Of a stretch of 6,787 bases of DNA, positions 1 through 5,746 are shown one piece after another (the stretch's first letter is position 1; every line of letters begins with the position of its first letter). The notes beneath the pieces are model-generated. The model did no database searches and was not told where the DNA came from. It worked only from the letters and a program-made list of their open reading frames with translations. Location of the stretch: positions 1-6,787 of the forward strand of contig JAGACI010000094.1 of NCBI GenBank assembly GCA_017614185.1, given 5' to 3'. Origin of the DNA: Lachnospiraceae bacterium (GTDB lineage: Bacteria > Bacillota_A > Clostridia > Lachnospirales > Lachnospiraceae). The position numbers and the translations under genes are program-made.

Positions 1-596
1 AGAATTCTGTCCAAAGGCATTACTTCAAGTGCCTCTCTTAGTTTCTTTCCATTCTTAAAGGTGAGAACCCCACCAATTCCAAAGTAAAAGCCCAGCTTAT
101 TAACAAGCTGCGCAGTCTCCTTAGTATATGAATAGCAGTGCATTACGCCGCCTTCTTCATACGGTCCTTCCTCAAAGAGGATATCCATTGTATCTTTAGC
201 TGCTTCTCTTGAATGTATTATAATAGGAAGTTTTACTTTCTTGGCTAACCTGATTTGCTTTCTGAAAGCTTCTTTTTGTATGTCTCTGGCCACATTGTCC
301 CAGTAGTAATCAAGACCGATCTCGCCTATTGCGACAACCTTTTCATCCTTTGATAATTCCTCAAGTCTATTAAGGCTTTCCTCGTTAATCTCATCGCAGT
401 CGTCAGGATGAACTCCTATTGCAGCATAAAAATAGGGATACTCATGTGCAAGTTTAACCGATTCCTCGGTACTTTTCATGTCTGCCCCGACATTGATGAC
501 TTTCTCTATGTTGTTTAGAGGAAGTGATTTTATAAGTTCATCTCTGTCTTCATTGAACGCATCATCATTGTAATGCGCATGGGTATCGATAATCAT
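1..596 (-). CDS. tatD: TatD-family metal-dependent hydrolase (3' end beyond window)
   Basis: A continuous minus-strand reading frame of 198 complete codons starts at the ATG at 596 and runs off the left edge, so the C-terminal quarter is missing (family length is about 255 residues). The family is a TIM-barrel metallohydrolase with two divalent metals and 3'-5' DNase activity in studied members; the cellular role here is inferred. Visible metal-site residues are the N-terminal HxH (His6, His8 in IDTHAHY), Glu92 in GEIGLDYYW, His128 in IIHSRE and His153 in MHCYS. The final catalytic Asp of the usual ETD motif would fall just past the edge, after PLDRIL. The start is supported by a GAGG ribosome site about 10 nt upstream and by the family-typical MIIDTHAH beginning. 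The gene stands divergently from the tRNA; its operon partners would lie downstream, outside the window. No frameshift or internal stop is seen. Confidence 0.93.
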   Translation of the reverse strand, partial: MIIDTHAHYNDDAFNEDRDELIKSLPLNNIEKVINVGADMKSTEESVKLAHEYPYFYAAIGVHPDDCDEINEESLNRLEELSKDEKVVAIGEIGLDYYWDNVARDIQKEAFRKQIRLAKKVKLPIIIHSREAAKDTMDILFEEGPYEEGGVMHCYSYTKETAQLVNKLGFYFGIGGVLTFKNGKKLREALEVMPLDRI

Positions 597-616
597 TGTT
601 CAAAACCTCATTTTCC

Positions 617-646
617 TTGACACATTCAGTATCTTTAGAGTATTAT
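617..646 (+). promoter_or_regulatory. Sigma-A-type promoter for tRNA-Pro
   Basis: A perfect -35 hexamer TTGACA (617-622) is followed by an 18-bp spacer and TATTAT (641-646), which matches the -10 consensus at five of six positions. Transcription would start near 653, giving a very short leader before the mature tRNA 5' end at 662, as is usual for single tRNA genes. The call rests on sequence match and position only. Confidence 0.72.
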
Positions 647-661
647 TTTAATGTTGCAAAA

Positions 662-735
<74 letters not shown>

Positions 736-745
736 TTCAGCAGAT

Positions 746-778
746 AAAGGATTCCGAGATTCGGAATCCTTTTTCTTT
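746..778 (+). terminator. Rho-independent terminator of tRNA-Pro
   Basis: A perfect 12-bp inverted repeat, AAAGGATTCCGA (746-757) and TCGGAATCCTTT (761-772), encloses a 3-nt loop (GAT) and leads into a T-rich run to 778. It begins 11 nt after the tRNA 3' end. Read from the minus strand, the same hairpin is followed by TTTATC, so it may also weakly stop transcripts of the ECF S gene, whose stop codon lies about 50 nt away. Confidence 0.9.
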
Positions 779-785
779 GCCATTG

Positions 786-807
786 TTCTAAACTTTTTCT
801 AAACTTT
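786..807. repeat. Tandem 11-bp direct repeat, two copies
   Basis: The unit TTCTAAACTTT occurs twice without a gap (786-796 and 797-807), just after the tRNA terminator and before the end of the convergent ECF S gene. It looks like a small slippage duplication. No function is apparent. Confidence 0.6.
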
Positions 808-830
808 CCCTAATTATAACACAGATTCTT

Positions 831-1409
831 TTACTTCCCTACTTTAGGAAAGAGGTTGGCTTTCTTAAGCGCAGGTCTTAATGCAACGTAAAGTACGATT
901 GCGAGTGCACCGTTAATAACTGCATTGATAAGCGATGTGTAGAAAGTCGTCAGAGCCAAAAGAGCCTTGGTAGCCTTATCAACATCGGGGATAAGGATGG
1001 TGTACCATACATACTTAAGTGCGGGCTCGAAGATGCTGTTAAAAACCAACGCCGCAAAAGCTGAGATAGCTACCCACTTTATAATGTATGCTTTCTTGTG
1101 CTCTTCGGAAATCTTTGCAATCTTGTGTGCCAGGAGGCCGACAATAAGGCCGATTACAAGCTTTGTGATAAATGTTCTGGGAGCTGACGCCGCATATCCG
1201 CCGAGGATATCTGCGAGTGTAAGTCCCACAGCTCCGGCAAGTCCGCCATATACTCCGCCAAGCAGCAATGCTCCGAGAACTACAAATGCGTTACCGAGGT
1301 GAATCTTGGTACCGGATGCGTTGATGGCGGGGAATACTGCATATCCCACATAGCAGAGAGCTGCCATCAATCCGGAATAGGTTAATTTTTTAATGCTCTC
1401 ATTTTTCAT
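831..1409 (-). CDS. ECF transporter S component (vitamin-binding membrane subunit)
   Basis: This 192-residue, very hydrophobic protein has about six predicted membrane helices (near residues 8-26, 36-52, 54-70, 79-98, 108-130 and 152-178). The conserved stretch around 35-95 (TKIHLGN, GGVYGGLAGAVG, LADILGG, APRTFITK) is characteristic of the ECF S-component group related to riboflavin, hydroxymethylpyrimidine and pyridoxine binders. S components capture a vitamin or precursor and work with a shared EcfT/EcfA1/EcfA2 energising module, which is not in this window. The AA-rich first helix (residues 13-24) fits the EcfT-contact helix. The start is supported by GAAGGAG about 9 nt upstream. The divergent neighbour is a MocR regulator with a PLP-type aminotransferase domain, so a B6 vitamer is the favoured substrate (inference). 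A thiamine-precursor or other vitamin S component cannot be excluded from sequence alone. Confidence 0.88.
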   Translation of the reverse strand: MKNESIKKLTYSGLMAALCYVGYAVFPAINASGTKIHLGNAFVVLGALLLGGVYGGLAGAVGLTLADILGGYAASAPRTFITKLVIGLIVGLLAHKIAKISEEHKKAYIIKWVAISAFAALVFNSIFEPALKYVWYTILIPDVDKATKALLALTTFYTSLINAVINGALAIVLYVALRPALKKANLFPKVGK

Positions 1410-1436
1410 AATTTTTCTCCTTCATATTACGTCTTA

Positions 1437-1483
1437 TTGACTTTTGAACTGACCATAATATATCATTGGTTTGGTAGCATTAA
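1437..1483. promoter_or_regulatory. Overlapping divergent promoter region, ECF S gene / mocR-like gene
   Basis: On the plus strand TTGACT (1437-1442) and TATATC (1459-1464), 16 bp apart, could serve the regulator gene. On the minus strand TATTAT (complement of 1455-1460), with a poor -35 at 1478-1483, could serve the S-component gene. The two -10 elements would overlap face to face. A tandem TTGGT pair (1466-1470 and 1471-1475) lies immediately beside them and is a possible regulator half-site. All hexamers except the plus-strand -35 are weak. Confidence 0.35.
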
Positions 1484-1534
1484 AACTATCAGAAATAGAT
1501 TTTTTTATAAGGCCAGATTTTATTGGGGTAAAGA

Positions 1535-2605
1535 ATGGAAAAAGCAAAAAGATATTTGGAAGTATATGAATCGGTAAAAGAAGACATCATCAAAGGGCGC
1601 TACCCGGTGGGAACGAAGCTTCCTTCAAAACGTGTTATGGCTGAGGCAAAAGGCATGAGCCTTGTTACAATCGAGCACGCTTATGAACTCTTAGCCGAAG
1701 AAGGTTATATTTTTACTAAAGAAAAAAGCGGTTACTTCGTCTCCTTCGATGACAGTGAAATATACACCGGTATAAAAAAGCGAAGACTTGAAGCCCTAGT
1801 TCGTGCTCCCATGGCTCACACATCAGATAACGCACCGGGGTTTTCCTATTCCATTTATGCAAAAACCGTCAGGAAGGTTCTTAGCGAGTACGGCGATTAC
1901 ATTATGAACAAGTCTGCAAAAAACGGAACCGAAGAGCTTAGAAGCGCGATTGCCGATTATCTTTTAAGATCAAAGCGACTGGAAGTTTCTCCGGACCAGA
2001 TCATTATCGGAGCAGGAGCAGAGTACCTCTACGGCCTTATCGTGCAAACCTTTGGCCAGGACACGATCTATGGCGTTGAGAGCCCTTCATATCAAAAGAT
2101 TGCAAAGGTTTATACCTCAGGCGGCGGCAATGTTAAAATGCTTAAACTTGGCAAAGATGGAATCGAAAGCGAAGAGCTTTGGAATAATAAAATAAAACTG
2201 CTCCACATAACACCCTACCGGAGTTTCCCCAGCGGAGTTACGGCATCGGCCGGTAAAAAGCGCGAATACCTTAAATGGAGCAGAATGAATGACACATATA
2301 TAGTGGAGGATGATTTTGAATCTGAATTTACTCCTTCGAGAAAACCCGAGGAGACAATATTCTCTCTGGATAATGAAGGACGTGTTATATATGTAAATAC
2401 CTTTACGAAAACAATCGGAAGTTTCTCAAGGTGTGCCTACATGGTTCTTCCCTTAAATCTGCTTACTCTTTTTACCGAGAAAACAGGCTTCTATGAGTGT
2501 CCGGTACCGACCCTCGATCAGCTCGTTATCGCTAACCTGCTTGACGGCGGCGATTTCGAAAGACACATAAATCGTGTGAGAAGGTTTAACCGATTACATC
2601 ACTGA
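1535..2605 (+). CDS. MocR-type GntR-family regulator, C-terminally truncated
   Basis: The 356-residue protein starts with a GntR winged helix (residues about 8-70: EDIIKGRYPVGTKLPSKR, VTIEHAYELLAEEGYI). A fold-type-I aminotransferase domain follows from about residue 100. Recognisable segments are GTEELRSAIADYL (131-143), IIGAGAEYLYGL (157-168), the TPYRSFPSGV block (226-235), IVEDDFESEF (256-265, pyridine-contacting Asp) and YVNTFTK with the presumed PLP lysine Lys292. MocR proteins are normally about 450-480 residues. This one ends shortly after ERHINRVRRFNR, a segment normally followed by roughly 100 more residues forming the small domain with the substrate-carboxylate arginine. The DNA beyond that point is the convergent iscR-like gene, so the loss looks like a deletion, not a frameshift. 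The start has GGGG 6 nt upstream. It may be a shortened but working repressor/activator or a decaying gene. The divergent ECF S gene is its probable target. Confidence 0.85.
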   Translation: MEKAKRYLEVYESVKEDIIKGRYPVGTKLPSKRVMAEAKGMSLVTIEHAYELLAEEGYIFTKEKSGYFVSFDDSEIYTGIKKRRLEALVRAPMAHTSDNAPGFSYSIYAKTVRKVLSEYGDYIMNKSAKNGTEELRSAIADYLLRSKRLEVSPDQIIIGAGAEYLYGLIVQTFGQDTIYGVESPSYQKIAKVYTSGGGNVKMLKLGKDGIESEELWNNKIKLLHITPYRSFPSGVTASAGKKREYLKWSRMNDTYIVEDDFESEFTPSRKPEETIFSLDNEGRVIYVNTFTKTIGSFSRCAYMVLPLNLLTLFTEKTGFYECPVPTLDQLVIANLLDGGDFERHINRVRRFNRLHH

Positions 2606-2984
2606 GTTTCTTCCCATAAAGAAAATCATGAGTAAGCTTGTCATACTCTTCCCATAAAGGCAGAGTCTGGCAGGCTTTTTTCCTGGGGCATTCATACTTT
2701 TCGTCTGCAAGACAGGCAACAGAGGATAATGTTCCCTCCATTAACTCAACAATCTCACCTATAGTATATTCTTCAGGTTTACGGAGAAGTTTGTATCCGC
2801 CACCTTTTCCGCTGGCTCCGGATATCAGTCCTCCGTTTACCATATCCTTAACTATAATTTCAAGATATTTCTTGGATATTTCCTGTCTGGCAGCGATGTC
2901 CTTTAAGGGGATATAGCTGCCGTTTTCATTTTCAGCTAAGTCAATCATTACGCGTATCGCGTATCGTCCTCTTGTTGATATCAT
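2586..2984 (-). CDS. iscR: Rrf2/IscR-like Fe-S-sensing transcriptional regulator
   Basis: The 132-residue protein has the Rrf2 winged helix: the typical N-terminus MISTRGRYAIRVMIDLA, a recognition region around ISKKYLEIIVKDMVNGGLI (36-54) and the wing SGKGGGYKL (58-66). Three cysteines, Cys91, Cys99 and Cys105, occupy the cluster-binding loop with spacing C-x7-C-x5-C. E. coli IscR has C-x5-C-x5-C plus His107; position 107 here is Thr. This spacing resembles the RirA subgroup, from memory of the family. The protein is therefore expected to bind a [2Fe-2S] or [4Fe-4S] cluster and report Fe-S or iron status, unlike cysteine-free CymR-type members. Length is normal for the family. GGGAGG lies 7 nt upstream of the ATG. 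The gene is divergent from the desulfurase/scaffold pair and probably autoregulates and controls them through the shared repeats. Its last codons overlap the end of the mocR-like gene tail to tail. Confidence 0.92.
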   Translation of the reverse strand: MISTRGRYAIRVMIDLAENENGSYIPLKDIAARQEISKKYLEIIVKDMVNGGLISGASGKGGGYKLLRKPEEYTIGEIVELMEGTLSSVACLADEKYECPRKKACQTLPLWEEYDKLTHDFLYGKKLSDVIG

Positions 2985-3010
2985 AATCTTTCCTCCCGGA
3001 TAACCTTCTC

Positions 3011-3033
3011 TTACCTAGTATACCGCAAGGTAA
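3011..3033. promoter_or_regulatory. Candidate Rrf2 operator 1 (over iscR -10)
   Basis: TTACCT (3011-3016) and AGGTAA (3028-3033) form an inverted repeat with 11 bp between the arms. A second, nested palindrome TACC-GCAA-GGTA spans 3021-3032. Rrf2-family dimers bind dyad-symmetric sites of roughly this size. Assignment to the neighbouring regulator is inferred from position. Confidence 0.5.
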
Positions 3034-3046
3034 ATATGTAAATCAA
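3017..3046 (-). promoter_or_regulatory. Candidate promoter of the iscR-like gene
   Basis: Read on the minus strand, TTGATT (complement of 3041-3046) is followed by an 18-bp spacer and TATACT (complement of 3017-3022), with five of six -10 matches. The start site would fall near 3010, leaving a leader of about 25 nt. The palindromic TACC-GCAA-GGTA (3021-3032) lies at the -10 element and in the spacer, and AGGTAAATA lies in the spacer, so binding there would block this promoter. Confidence 0.65.
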
Positions 3047-3059
3047 GCATTATTTACCT
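3028..3059. promoter_or_regulatory. Candidate Rrf2 operator 2: 9-bp inverted repeat between divergent promoters
   Basis: AGGTAAATA (3028-3036) and TATTTACCT (3051-3059) are perfect 9-bp complements separated by 14 bp. The repeat covers the iscR -35 element and ends next to the desulfurase -35. Because the region lies upstream of both transcripts, a DNA-level role is more likely than an RNA hairpin. Confidence 0.55.
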
Positions 3060-3074
3060 ATTGACACGATAGGT
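3056..3074. promoter_or_regulatory. Candidate Rrf2 operator 3 (over the desulfurase -35)
   Basis: ACCTAT (3056-3061) and ATAGGT (3069-3074) are 6-bp inverted arms separated by 7 bp, centred on the -35 hexamer of the iscS promoter. A further GATAGG copy at 3076-3081 repeats the right arm eight bases on. Occupation would be expected to repress iscS-iscU. Confidence 0.5.
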
Positions 3075-3090
3075 GGATAGGATTTAGAAT
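3061..3090 (+). promoter_or_regulatory. Sigma-A-type promoter of iscS-iscU
   Basis: A perfect TTGACA (3061-3066), an 18-bp spacer and TAGAAT (3085-3090, five of six) make a strong promoter. The predicted start is near 3097, giving a leader of only about 23 nt. There is therefore no room for a riboswitch, and control is expected at the DNA level through the overlapping repeats. Confidence 0.75.
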
Positions 3091-3119
3091 ACAATCACAG
3101 AAATGAAAGGAGATATGAA

Positions 3120-4304
3120 GTGATATATGCAGACAACGCCGCAACCACCAGAATGAGTGACGCGGCAATCGATACAATGACTAAACTGCTTAAGAATACC
3201 TATGGTAATCCTTCCAGTCTTTACAGCATCGGACAGGAAGCCAAGGAAGTTCTTGAAAAAGCAAGAGAGGATGTCGCGAATGTTATAGGTGCCGAGCCTA
3301 AGGAGATTATTTTCACATCCGGAGGAAGCGAAGCCGATAACCAGGCAATACTTACAGGTGCGGCTTTGGGTAAGCTTAAAGGCAAAAAGCACATCATCTC
3401 TACCGCTTTCGAGCATCATGCGGTTTTACATACTCTTAATAAACTTGAGAAAGAAGGATATGAAGTAACCCTTCTCGATGTTCATGAGAACGGAATAGTT
3501 ACCCCTGAGGAAGTTGAAGCTGCCATCAGACCCGACACCTGCCTTGTAACAATAATGTTTGCCAATAACGAGATAGGAACGATTCAGCCCATTCGTGAGA
3601 TTGGCAGAGTCTGCAGGGATAAGGGAGTGCTCTTTCACACGGATGCTGTACAGGCAATAGGGCATCTCCCCATTAATGTTGCGGAAGACAACATCGACAT
3701 GCTTTCAGCCAGCGCTCACAAGTTCCACGGACCCAAGGGAACAGGTTTCCTCTATATTAAAAAGGGAATCAAACCGGAGAATCTTATTAACGGTGGAGCT
3801 CAGGAGAAAGGCAGAAGAGCCGGAACCGAGAACGTGCCGGGTATTGCGGCAATGGCTGTTGCTCTTAAGGAGATTACGGCAAAACTTGATGAGAACACGA
3901 AGAAGGTTTCAGCACTTCGTGACAAGCTGATTGCAGGCTTAAAGGAGATTCCTCATTCCGCCATTAACGGTGACGAGATTAAGAGACTTCCCGGTAACGT
4001 TAACTTCTGTTTTGAGGGAATTGAGGGCGAGTCCCTTTTGCTTTTATTGGATGATAAGGGAATTCAGGCATCGTCAGGAAGCGCCTGCACATCAGGTTCT
4101 TTGGATCCAAGCCACGTACTCCTTGCAATAGGAAGAGTTCACGATGTGGCCCACGGCTCACTTAGACTTACCCTGTCTGAGGAGAATACGGAACAGGATG
4201 TGGATGCGATTATCGTTGCGGTAAAAGAAGTTGTTGAATATTTGAGAAGCTTTTCACCTATCTGGCGTGATCTTATGTCAGGTAAAAAGCAGTTCATATT
4301 ATAA
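3120..4304 (+). CDS. iscS: Cysteine desulfurase (IscS/NifS class), GTG start
   Basis: This 394-residue, full-length PLP enzyme converts L-cysteine to L-alanine and passes the sulfur as a persulfide to the Fe-S scaffold encoded next. Family features are the N-terminus IYADNAATT, GNPSSLY (29-35), the TSGGSEADN loop (66-74), His99 in FEHHA, HTDAVQ with PLP-contacting Asp175 and Gln178, the Schiff-base Lys201 in SAHKFHGPKG, RRAGTENV (232-239), and the persulfide Cys323 in SSGSACTSG (318-326). The start is a GTG: AAGGAG (3107-3112) sits 7 nt upstream, and the ATG at 3115 in another frame meets a stop after one more codon. The protein is soluble and cytoplasmic. It is divergent from the iscR-like gene and 12 nt from iscU, clearly one transcript. 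Whether it serves only Fe-S assembly or also tRNA thiolation cannot be read from the sequence; no mnmA follows here. Confidence 0.95.
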   Translation: MIYADNAATTRMSDAAIDTMTKLLKNTYGNPSSLYSIGQEAKEVLEKAREDVANVIGAEPKEIIFTSGGSEADNQAILTGAALGKLKGKKHIISTAFEHHAVLHTLNKLEKEGYEVTLLDVHENGIVTPEEVEAAIRPDTCLVTIMFANNEIGTIQPIREIGRVCRDKGVLFHTDAVQAIGHLPINVAEDNIDMLSASAHKFHGPKGTGFLYIKKGIKPENLINGGAQEKGRRAGTENVPGIAAMAVALKEITAKLDENTKKVSALRDKLIAGLKEIPHSAINGDEIKRLPGNVNFCFEGIEGESLLLLLDDKGIQASSGSACTSGSLDPSHVLLAIGRVHDVAHGSLRLTLSEENTEQDVDAIIVAVKEVVEYLRSFSPIWRDLMSGKKQFIL

Positions 4305-4316
4305 GGGAGGCAAAAT

Positions 4317-4694
4317 ATGGCTTTATACAGTGAAAAGGTAATGGACCATTTCAGAAATCCCAGAAATGTGGGAGTAATAGAAGATGCTGATGGCGTTGGT
4401 GAAGTCGGAAACGCCAAATGTGGCGACATCATGAAGATGTACTTAAAGATTGAAGACGATATCATCAAGGACGTTAAGTTTGAGACCTTCGGTTGCGGCA
4501 GTGCGATTGCATCAAGTTCAATGGCAACGGAACTTATCAAGGGGCAGCCCGTAAGCGAAGCATTAAAGCTTACCAATAAGGCAGTCGCGGAAGCCCTGGA
4601 CGGACTTCCGGACTACAAAATGCACTGTTCTGTCCTTGCCGAAGAAGCAATTAAATCGGCGCTTGACGATTATGAATCAAGGAAAGAAAAATAA
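4317..4694 (+). CDS. iscU: Fe-S cluster assembly scaffold IscU / NifU N-terminal type
   Basis: The 125-residue protein is a single-domain scaffold on which [2Fe-2S] clusters are assembled from sulfur supplied by the upstream desulfurase. The ligand set is intact: Cys35 and Asp37 in NAKCGD, Cys60 in FGCGSA, and His103-Cys104 in KMHCSVLAEEAI. The N-terminus MALYSEKVMDHFRNPRNVG is typical. The HscA-recognition motif, LPPVK in proteobacterial IscU, reads LPDYK (97-101) here; no hscA/hscB lies in the window. GGGAGG is 6 nt before the ATG, immediately after the iscS stop. There is no C-terminal NifU Cys-rich or Nfu domain. The gene ends 15 bp from the convergent kdgK stop, and no proper terminator is visible in that gap. 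Confidence 0.95.
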   Translation: MALYSEKVMDHFRNPRNVGVIEDADGVGEVGNAKCGDIMKMYLKIEDDIIKDVKFETFGCGSAIASSSMATELIKGQPVSEALKLTNKAVAEALDGLPDYKMHCSVLAEEAIKSALDDYESRKEK

Positions 4695-4709
4695 ATAACT
4701 ATTGGCTTC

Positions 4710-5732
4710 CTATCGCTGAACGCGGCCGGAAGCATCGCCGCCTGCAAGCTTCTTTACTTCATCAACGGTAACCATGTTGAAGTCGCCTTCGATTGAATGC
4801 TTTAAGCAGCTTGCGGCAACGGCAAACTCAATTGTTTCCTGAGGCGTAAAGTTATTGATAAGAGAATAGATAAGGCCGGCACCAAATGAATCGCCGCCTC
4901 CCACTCTGTCTACAATATGGATAAGATAATTCTTGCTGAAGTAATAATCGTTTCCATCGTAGAGCATTGCGGCCCAGTTATTATCGTTAGCAGAAATTGA
5001 TCCTCTTAAGGTTATGGCAACCTTCTTAAATCCAAATCTGTCAGCAAGCTGTTTTGCTACATCCTTATATCCTTCGTGATTAACTTTTCCCGTTGTTACA
5101 TCAGTATCTTTTGCTTTGATTCCGAATACGTCGTTGGCATCCTCTTCGTTTGAAATGCAGACATCAACGTATTCACAAAGCTTAGACATAACCTCTCCGG
5201 CTTTCTCTTTGCTCCAGAGCTTGTTTCTGTAGTTAAGGTCACAGCTTATCGTGATTCCCTTTGCCTTGGCTGCCTTGCAGGCTTCAAGACAAATATCTGC
5301 AACCTGATCTCCGAGTGCAGGTGTGATTCCTGTAAAGTGGAACCAGTCTGCGCCTTCAAAAATCTTATCCCAGTCAAAATCATCCTTTGCAGCAGTTGCT
5401 ATAGCAGAACCTGCTCTGTCATAGATAACCTTGCTTGGTCTCTGGCTTGCACCTTTTTCAACAAAGTAAATTCCGACTCTGCTGCCGCCTCTTGTGATAA
5501 GGCTTGTATCCACTCCAAACTGTCTTAAGTTGTTAATGCAGTTTTGCGCAATCTCGTTATTCGGAAGCTTGGTAACATACGCTGTATCGATTCCATAGTT
5601 TGCAAGTGAAACCGAAACGTTAGCCTCTCCTCCGCCCCAAGTGGCAAGTAACTTGTCGGCCTGAACGAATCTGTAATATCCTTCGGGTGCCAGACGAAGC
5701 ATTATTTCTCCAAATGTAATTACTCTGCTCAT
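4710..5732 (-). CDS. kdgK: 2-keto-3-deoxygluconate kinase (PfkB/ribokinase family)
   Basis: The 340-residue PfkB-family sugar kinase is predicted to phosphorylate 2-keto-3-deoxygluconate (KDG) to KDPG with ATP in the cytoplasm. The N-terminal segment VITFGEIMLRL and GGGEANVSVSLA (33-44, PfkB signature 1 region) form the substrate side. CDLNYR (164-169), ISNEED (193-198) and the catalytic signature DRVGGGDSFGAG (275-286, base Asp281) complete the kinase. Choice of KDG over fructose or ribose is inferred from context, since the gene directly follows a KDPG aldolase gene and a uronate isomerase gene, and from resemblance to clostridial KdgK. The start has AAAGGAG upstream. The gap from the aldolase stop is 14 bp, so the genes are co-transcribed. 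The end converges on iscU. No missing key residue was found. Confidence 0.92.
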   Translation of the reverse strand: MSRVITFGEIMLRLAPEGYYRFVQADKLLATWGGGEANVSVSLANYGIDTAYVTKLPNNEIAQNCINNLRQFGVDTSLITRGGSRVGIYFVEKGASQRPSKVIYDRAGSAIATAAKDDFDWDKIFEGADWFHFTGITPALGDQVADICLEACKAAKAKGITISCDLNYRNKLWSKEKAGEVMSKLCEYVDVCISNEEDANDVFGIKAKDTDVTTGKVNHEGYKDVAKQLADRFGFKKVAITLRGSISANDNNWAAMLYDGNDYYFSKNYLIHIVDRVGGGDSFGAGLIYSLINNFTPQETIEFAVAASCLKHSIEGDFNMVTVDEVKKLAGGDASGRVQR

Positions 5733-5746
5733 CTCTTACTTCTCCT

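Noticed and set aside
736..830. Small RNA gene between tRNA-Pro and the ECF S gene
   Set aside because: The only structure is the tRNA terminator plus a short tandem repeat; no independent promoter or second hairpin is visible.
967..1302. Plus-strand frame opposite the ECF S gene
   Set aside because: It is antisense to a clearly conserved membrane protein, with no ribosome site and no recognisable domain.
1486..1507. AT-rich hairpin (CTAT/ATAG) followed by a T run in the mocR leader, as a possible attenuator
   Set aside because: The stem is only four base pairs, or eight with a bulge and mostly A-T, which is too weak to support a terminator or riboswitch call.
2950..2970. Tandem CGCGTAT repeat at the start of the iscR-like gene
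   Set aside because: It is explained by the conserved coding sequence GRYAIRV and its codons, so no separate repeat element is needed.
3676..3930. 84-residue plus-strand frame inside iscS
   Set aside because: It is an alternative frame within a gene whose catalytic motifs are all intact in the main frame.
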